This document shows positions 59,702 to 64,000 of a stretch of DNA of 64,000 bases, piece by piece (within the stretch, counting starts at the first letter, position 1; each line of letters starts with the position of its first letter). The stretch comes from CAIWHR01 sp963709525. GTDB lineage: Bacteria; Pseudomonadota; Gammaproteobacteria; Burkholderiales; Casimicrobiaceae. The DNA lies in NCBI GenBank assembly GCA_963709525.1, contig CAVPXB010000008.1, forward strand, positions 1-64,000, given 5' to 3'. The position numbers were made by a program, and so were the translations under genes. The notes beneath the pieces were generated by a model, which worked only from the letters and a program-made list of their open reading frames with translations, did not search any database and was not told where the DNA came from.

Positions 59702-60877
59702 ATGCTCATCGGCTTCTTCCTGCACCTCAAGTCGGCCAAGCTGCCGGTGTCGACGCGCGAGTTCCTGACGCTTCTGCAAGCGCTGGAAGCGCGCATCGTG
59801 TCGCTGTCGCTGGATGACTTCTACCACCTGGCGCGCGCGTCGCTGATCAAGGACGAGACGCTCTACGACCGCTACGACCAGGCCTTCGGCAGCTATTTCA
59901 ACGGCGCCAACGCGCTGTTCGACGTGCACACCGAGATCCCCGAGGACTGGTTGCGCAAGGAGTTTGCGCGACTGCTCTCCGACGAGGACAAGCGCCAGGT
60001 CGAAGCGCTGGGCGGCTGGGACAAGCTGATGGAGACGTTCAGGCAGCGGCTGGCGGAGCAGAAGGAACGCCACGCCGGCGGCTCGAAGTGGATCGGCACC
60101 GGCGGCGTGAGCCCGTTCGGCGCCTACGGCTACAACCCCGAGGGCATCCGCATCGGCCAGGCCGGCAGCGGCAACCGCAGCGCGGTCAAGGTCTGGGACG
60201 AGCGCAGCTTTCGCAACCTCGACGGCGACGTCGAACTCAACACCCGCAACATCAAGGTCGCGCTGCGCAGGTTGCGCCGCTTTGCCCGCGAAGGCGTGCC
60301 CGAGGAGCTGGACCTCGAGGGCACGATCGCGGGCACCGCGAGGAACGCCGGCTGGCTCGACCTGCGCCTCGTGCCGGAGCGGCGCAACCGCGTCAAGGTG
60401 CTGCTGTTCCTCGACGTCGGCGGTTCGATGGACCCGCATGTGCGCGACTGCGAGGAACTCTTCTCGGCGGCGCGCACCGAGTTCCGCCATCTGGAGTCGT
60501 TCTACTTCCACAACTGCGTCTACGACCATGTCTGGCGCGACAACCACCGGCGCCGGCACGAGCGTGTTCCCACCTTCGATCTCCTGCACAAGTACGGCCC
60601 CGACTGGAAAGTGATCTTCGTCGGCGACGCCGCGATGAGCCCCTACGAGCTCTTGCAGGCGGGCGGCAGCGTCGAGTACACGAACGAGGAGCCCGGCGTC
60701 GTCTGGCTGCGGCGGATCGCCGGTCACTTTCGCCGCGTGATCTGGTGGAATCCCGAGCCCCCGCGCGCCTGGGAATACTCGCGCTCGACGCAGATCGTGC
60801 AGCAGGCGATCGGCCCGCACATGTTCCCGCTGACGCTCGACGGGATCGCCGAGGGCATCGACGCGTTGCGGCACTGA
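59702..60877 (+). CDS. CoxE-like von Willebrand A domain protein
   Basis: 391-residue cytoplasmic protein. The N-terminal 200 residues (MLIGFFLHLKSAKLPVSTRE) are the family-specific region. The vWA domain follows, with a MIDAS-like site LFLDVGGSMDPHV (DxGGS instead of DxSGS), VIFVGDAAMSPYEL and WWNPEPPRAWEYSRST. This variant is common in the group. It acts with the MoxR ATPase two genes upstream. Related pairs mature metalloenzymes, but no such enzyme is adjacent. Confidence 0.85.
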   Translation: MLIGFFLHLKSAKLPVSTREFLTLLQALEARIVSLSLDDFYHLARASLIKDETLYDRYDQAFGSYFNGANALFDVHTEIPEDWLRKEFARLLSDEDKRQVEALGGWDKLMETFRQRLAEQKERHAGGSKWIGTGGVSPFGAYGYNPEGIRIGQAGSGNRSAVKVWDERSFRNLDGDVELNTRNIKVALRRLRRFAREGVPEELDLEGTIAGTARNAGWLDLRLVPERRNRVKVLLFLDVGGSMDPHVRDCEELFSAARTEFRHLESFYFHNCVYDHVWRDNHRRRHERVPTFDLLHKYGPDWKVIFVGDAAMSPYELLQAGGSVEYTNEEPGVVWLRRIAGHFRRVIWWNPEPPRAWEYSRSTQIVQQAIGPHMFPLTLDGIAEGIDALRH

Positions 60878-60879
60878 GC

Positions 60880-60919
60880 CGATCGTGTAAGAATAACGCT
60901 ACGTTACTTCCTACGATCG
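60880..60919. promoter_or_regulatory. Candidate NikR operator upstream of the nickel importer
   Basis: CGATCGT (60880-60886) and ACGATCG (60913-60919) are perfect outer arms; inside them TAACG-CTA-CGTTA (60894-60906) is a second perfect dyad. The site is 16 bases before the CbiM ATG. A nikR gene closes the operon, so repression by Ni-NikR is the obvious hypothesis. It is not the E. coli GTATGA-N16-TCATAC box. Confidence 0.5.
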
Positions 60920-60935
60920 ACCCGAGGCGCCGACG

Positions 60936-61957
60936 ATGCACATGGCCGATGCCCTGCTGTCACCCGCCGTTGGCGGCACGATGTGGGCCGCCACCGCGGC
61001 GACGCTGGCGTGGAGCGCGCGCCGGGTTCGGGCCGAGGCGGATGACCGCAAGGTTCCGCTGATGGGCGTCCTGGGTGCATTCCTGTTCGCCGCGCAGATG
61101 ATCAACTTCGCGATTCCCGGCACCGGTTCCAGCGGGCACCTGGGCGGCGGGCTGCTGCTCGCCATCCTGTTGGGGCCGCACGCCGCTTTCCTGGTGATGG
61201 CGTCGGTGCTGGCCGTGCAGGCACTGTTCTTCGCCGATGGCGGATTGCTGGCGCTGGGCTGCAACGTCTTCAACCTGGGATTCTTTCCGGCGTTTGTCGC
61301 GTATCCGCTGGTCTACCGCAGGCTTGCGCGCCACGGGCGCGCGGTTCGTCGCGCGTCGCCTTCGCCAGCATCGTCGCCGCCGTGGTCGGCCTGCAACTGG
61401 GCGCACTGGCCGTGGTCATCCAGACGCTGGCGTCCGGCATCTCGGCGCTGCCGCCGACAAGCTTCCTGCTGTTCATGCTGCCCATCCATCTTGCGATCGG
61501 CGTGGTCGAAGGCGTGGTCACGGCGACGATCGTCTCGTTCATCCGTCAGGCGCGGCCGGAAATCCTCGACGCGATGCCGTCGGCAAAGCGCTCGTGCGGG
61601 CCGGTGGTGGTCGCCTTTCTCGCCCTCGCCCTGCTGACCGGCGGCGTGATGTCGTGGTTCGCGTCCAAGGATCCGGACGGGCTCGAATGGTCGATGGCGC
61701 GCGCGACTGGAAACGCCGGAGCGGCAACACCCGCCACCGGCGTGCACGCAGCGCTGTCGGCGCTGCAGCAGAAGACGGCGGTGCTGCCCGACTACGCGTT
61801 TCCGAAGGTCGAGACCGCTGCGGCAGCGCAGGCACAAGACGGCAGCGACGACGACCGCCTGGGCACGTCGGTGTCGGGTCTGGTCGGGGGATTGCTCACC
61901 CTGGCGCTGGCGTTGGCGATCGGCGCGCTGCTGAAGCGCCGCGTTCACCCGGCCTGA
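60936..61957 (+). pseudogene. cbiM: Energy-coupling-factor nickel/cobalt transporter CbiM/NikMN (one-base frameshift as read)
   Basis: Substrate-specific membrane subunit of an ECF importer. It starts Met-His-Met with ADALLSPAVGG; His2 is part of the metal site in this family. MINFAIPGTGSSGHLGGG and GCNVFNLGFFPAFVAYPLVYR are CbiM landmarks. After a frame change near 61335-61355 come VVGLQLGALAVVIQ and a C-terminal PDGLE (NikN/CbiN-like) region (DPDGLEWS) with a last helix. Adding one base gives 340 residues with unbroken topology. The neighbours (CbiQ, CbiO, NikR) make nickel the likely substrate. Confidence 0.82.
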
Positions 61958-62025
61958 TCGACCACCGATGGGCAATGGCGGATCCTTGCCCGCCGCAACC
62001 TTCACGATCAGCCGTTGCCGCCGCC

Positions 62026-62832
62026 ATGTCGATCGAGGACAGCCTCCTTGACTTCCGCCGCCTCGATCTCCTGGCTGCGGGAGATACGGCGCTGCACCGG
62101 GTCGACGCGCGCGCCAAGCTGATCGTCGCCGTCGTCTTCATCGTCTGCGTCATGTCGTTCGGGCGGCATGCGGTCGTTCCGCTGTTGCCCTTTTTCGCGT
62201 TTCCGATCCTGATGGTCGCAGGTGCCGGGTTGCCGGCGGCGTACATCGTCCGCAAGGTGGCCCTGGTGCTCCCGTTTGCGATTGCCGTGGCGCTGCCCAA
62301 TCCGTGGTTCGACCGCGAGTTCATCGCGCGCATCGGCGGCGTCGCCCTGACCGGAGGCTGGGTGTCATTTGCGTCGATCCTGCTGCGTTCGCTGCTCGCC
62401 GCTGCGGCCGCGGTCGTGCTGGTGGCCACGACCGGCTTCCCGGCGATCTGCGGCGCCCTCGAGCGCATGGGGATGCCGCGACCGCTTGCCGTACAGCTGC
62501 TCTTTCTCTACCGCTACCTGACGGTGCTGGGTGAGGAAGCGGCGCGGATGAAGGCTGCACGCGAATTGCGCGGAGGCGGCCGCTCGCTCTCGCTGCGGAC
62601 ATTCGGCACGCTGGCCGGCAATCTCCTGCTGCGCACCTGGGACCGGGCCGAGCGCATCTACATGGCGATGCGTGCCCGCGGCTTCGACGGCGGGTTCCCC
62701 GGCGGGCGCAGAGCGTCCTTCGGCTGGCGCGACGGCGTCTTCGTCGTGCTCTGCTGCGCGCTCGCGATGGTGCTGCGCACGCAGGCGCTGCCGGAGCGGC
62801 TCGGCGCCGCGGTCCTGGAGTTCGCCCGATGA
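62026..62832 (+). CDS. cbiQ: ECF transporter transmembrane (T) component CbiQ
   Basis: 268-residue membrane protein that couples the ATPase to CbiM. Five or six hydrophobic segments are followed by the coupling-helix motifs ARELRGGGRS and MAMRARGFDGGFP, containing the Ala-Arg-Gly boxes of CbiQ/EcfT. The ATG at 62026 (MSIEDSLLDFRRLD) is chosen from the usual start of the family; ATG 61975 is an alternative. The stop overlaps the ATPase start (ATGA). Confidence 0.88.
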   Translation: MSIEDSLLDFRRLDLLAAGDTALHRVDARAKLIVAVVFIVCVMSFGRHAVVPLLPFFAFPILMVAGAGLPAAYIVRKVALVLPFAIAVALPNPWFDREFIARIGGVALTGGWVSFASILLRSLLAAAAAVVLVATTGFPAICGALERMGMPRPLAVQLLFLYRYLTVLGEEAARMKAARELRGGGRSLSLRTFGTLAGNLLLRTWDRAERIYMAMRARGFDGGFPGGRRASFGWRDGVFVVLCCALAMVLRTQALPERLGAAVLEFAR

Positions 62833-63653
62833 GCCATCATCGCGTCGAAGCGCGCGGGCTCACGCACGTGTACCCGGACGGCACCGTGGCGCTGGAGGGC
62901 GTGTCGTTCCGCATCACGCACGGCGAGTCGGTCGCGATCATCGGCGCCAACGGTGCCGGCAAGTCGACGCTGCTGCACCATCTCAATGGCCACCTCGCAG
63001 CCACGAAAGGCGACGTGCTGATCGGCGAGACACCGCTCACGCGCGACACGCTGCCGGCGATCAGGCGCACGGTGGGCCTGGTGTTCCAGGACGCCGACGA
63101 CCAGTTGTTCATGCCGACGGTGCATGACGATGTCGCCTTCGGGCCGCAGAACATGGGCCTGCCGGCGGGAGAGGTCGAGCGCCGGGTTCGCGAAGCGCTC
63201 GAACGCGTCGACGTCTGGCATCTGCGCGCGAAGCCCCCGTACCGCTTGTCGGGGGGCGAGAAAAAGCGCGTCGCGATCGCGACCGTGCTCGCGATGGCGC
63301 CGGACATCCTGGTGATGGACGAGCCCACCGGGGGTCTCGACCCCTTCGCGCGCCGCCAGCTGCTCGCGCTGCTCTCGGAGTTCAGCCATACGAAAATATT
63401 CACCAGCCACGACCTCGACATGGTGCTGGAGATCTGCCCGCGCACCATCGTGCTCGACCGCGGCCGGGTGATGGCCGACGCGCCGACGCTGGACATTTTC
63501 CGCGACGAGGCTTTGCTGCGAGAATGCCGGCTGGAGCGGCCGCTTTCGATGCAGGCCTGCGTCGTGTGCGGCCGGAGTGCGACGCTGCGAGAGGAAGGCG
63601 ATGGAACGGATCACGATGTCGATCGACGAGGCGCTGGCCCGGGCCTTCGATGA
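62829..63653 (+). CDS. cbiO: ECF transporter ATP-binding protein CbiO
   Basis: 274-residue ATPase: Walker A GANGAGKST, Q-loop VFQDADDQLFMPTVHDDVAFGP (the DDQLF version is typical of CbiO/NikO), signature LSGGEKKR, Walker B ILVMDEPTGGLDP, switch His TSHDLDMVLEIC. After residue 245 the sequence (VVCGRSATLREEGDGTDHD) is unusual and overlaps nikR by 53 bases. Either the C-terminus really extends into nikR or a small indel hides an earlier stop. Confidence 0.9.
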   Translation: MSHHRVEARGLTHVYPDGTVALEGVSFRITHGESVAIIGANGAGKSTLLHHLNGHLAATKGDVLIGETPLTRDTLPAIRRTVGLVFQDADDQLFMPTVHDDVAFGPQNMGLPAGEVERRVREALERVDVWHLRAKPPYRLSGGEKKRVAIATVLAMAPDILVMDEPTGGLDPFARRQLLALLSEFSHTKIFTSHDLDMVLEICPRTIVLDRGRVMADAPTLDIFRDEALLRECRLERPLSMQACVVCGRSATLREEGDGTDHDVDRRGAGPGLR

Positions 63654-64000
63654 ACTGATAGCCGCGCGGGGCTACGCCAGCCGATCGGAGGCGATGCGCG
63701 ACCTGCTGCGGCGCGAGGTGGAGGCGCGGCGGCTCGCGGGCGACCCCAGGAAGACCTATTGCGTGGCGAGCTTTTCCTACGTCTACAACCATCACACCCG
63801 CGATCTCGCCGAGCGGATCAACGCCGCGCAGCACGCGAAGCACGATCTTGTGGTGTCGACGATGCACGTGCATCTCGACCACGAGCACTGCCTCGAGACG
63901 TCGGTCCTCAAGGGGTCGGCCGCCGCGGTGCGCGCGCTTGCCGACAGCATCGAGGCCGAGCGCGGCGTGCGCCACGCGCAGCTCAACCTCATCACGGTAG
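63601..64000 (+). CDS. nikR: Nickel-responsive transcriptional regulator NikR (3' end cut by the window)
   Basis: Ribbon-helix-helix repressor that senses Ni(II). The first 133 residues are present; no stop is reached, but the family is about 130-140 residues so little is missing. ITMSIDEALARAFDEL and SRSEAMRDLLR form the DNA-binding part. The ACT-like metal domain has H78, H89, H91 and C97 (AQHAKHD and MHVHLDHEHCLE), corresponding to the E. coli nickel ligands H76, H87, H89 and C95. RGVRHAQLNLI is the typical end. It probably represses the importer encoded before it. Confidence 0.9.
   Translation, partial: MERITMSIDEALARAFDELIAARGYASRSEAMRDLLRREVEARRLAGDPRKTYCVASFSYVYNHHTRDLAERINAAQHAKHDLVVSTMHVHLDHEHCLETSVLKGSAAAVRALADSIEAERGVRHAQLNLITV

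Noticed and set aside
60878..60935. Cobalamin riboswitch ahead of the CbiM gene
   Set aside because: The gap is only 58 bases with no B12 box. NikR and the dyad point to protein control by nickel.

Overview
The window is GC-rich, densely coded bacterial DNA, most probably from a betaproteobacterium (Burkholderiales/Rhodocyclales type). The pointers are gene content and order: DUF971-ubiE-Tim44-ubiJ-ubiB, pilU-pilT beside yggS-proC-yggT-DUF167, pdxA-rsmA, msbA, an IPTL-CTERM protein, and dispersed repeats typical of that class. No rRNA, tRNA, CRISPR array, prophage or complete insertion sequence was seen. Six genes are each broken by what looks like one inserted or lost base (near 6480, 10354, 15440, 24906, 32180 and 61345), four of them at or beside short G/C runs. 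This pattern fits residual assembly indels better than decay, but it cannot be settled from the sequence alone.

Layout. 1-3.2 kb (minus): start of a solute-binding protein, an N-carbamoyl-D-amino-acid hydrolase, a NodI-type ATPase without its permease, an alpha/beta hydrolase and a [2Fe-2S] ferredoxin. 3.4-6.1 kb (plus): msbA and a family 9 glycosyltransferase. 6.1-16.9 kb (minus): the most interesting block, a private type II fatty-acid-synthesis set. It holds an ACP, two ketosynthases (one lacking the catalytic Cys), a double-hotdog dehydratase, FabG, a FabL-like enoyl reductase, and a phosphopantetheinyl transferase fused to an LpxL-like acyltransferase. Two paralogous exported hydrolases, a condensation-type acyltransferase and an ICMT-like membrane protein lie with it. 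The order ACP-dehydratase-KS-KS-acyltransferase recalls the rhizobial acpXL-lpxXL cluster that makes the very-long-chain acyl group of lipid A. 17.1-26.8 kb (minus): a glycan locus with four glycosyltransferases (one WaaQ-like), two AsnB-type amidotransferases and a VanZ-family membrane protein. With msbA this suggests a whole region devoted to an envelope glycolipid.

26.8-34.8 kb: a GNAT protein, a TPR/O-GlcNAc-transferase-like protein, the polyamine importer potABCD and a conserved hypothetical. 34.9-41.3 kb: the IPTL-CTERM protein and ubiquinone genes. 41.4-46.3 kb: type IV pilus retraction ATPases, then yggS-proC-yggT-DUF167. 46.4-49.7 kb: an acyl-CoA degradation module (thiolase, two MaoC-type proteins, acyl-CoA dehydrogenase). 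49.8-56.8 kb: rsmA and pdxA downstream of a sugar operon (GH31 glycosidase, SMP-30 lactonase, mutarotase, HpaI-type aldolase). 57.0-60.9 kb: azlCD, a long hairpin repeat and a MoxR-GNAT-vWA module. 60.9-64.0 kb: a nickel ECF importer (CbiM/NikMN, CbiQ, CbiO) with its regulator NikR, which runs off the right edge.

Many neighbours overlap by ATGA or GTGA, so translational coupling is common. Intergenic space is short and largely taken up by repeats; no gene-free stretch clearly exceeds 300 bases.
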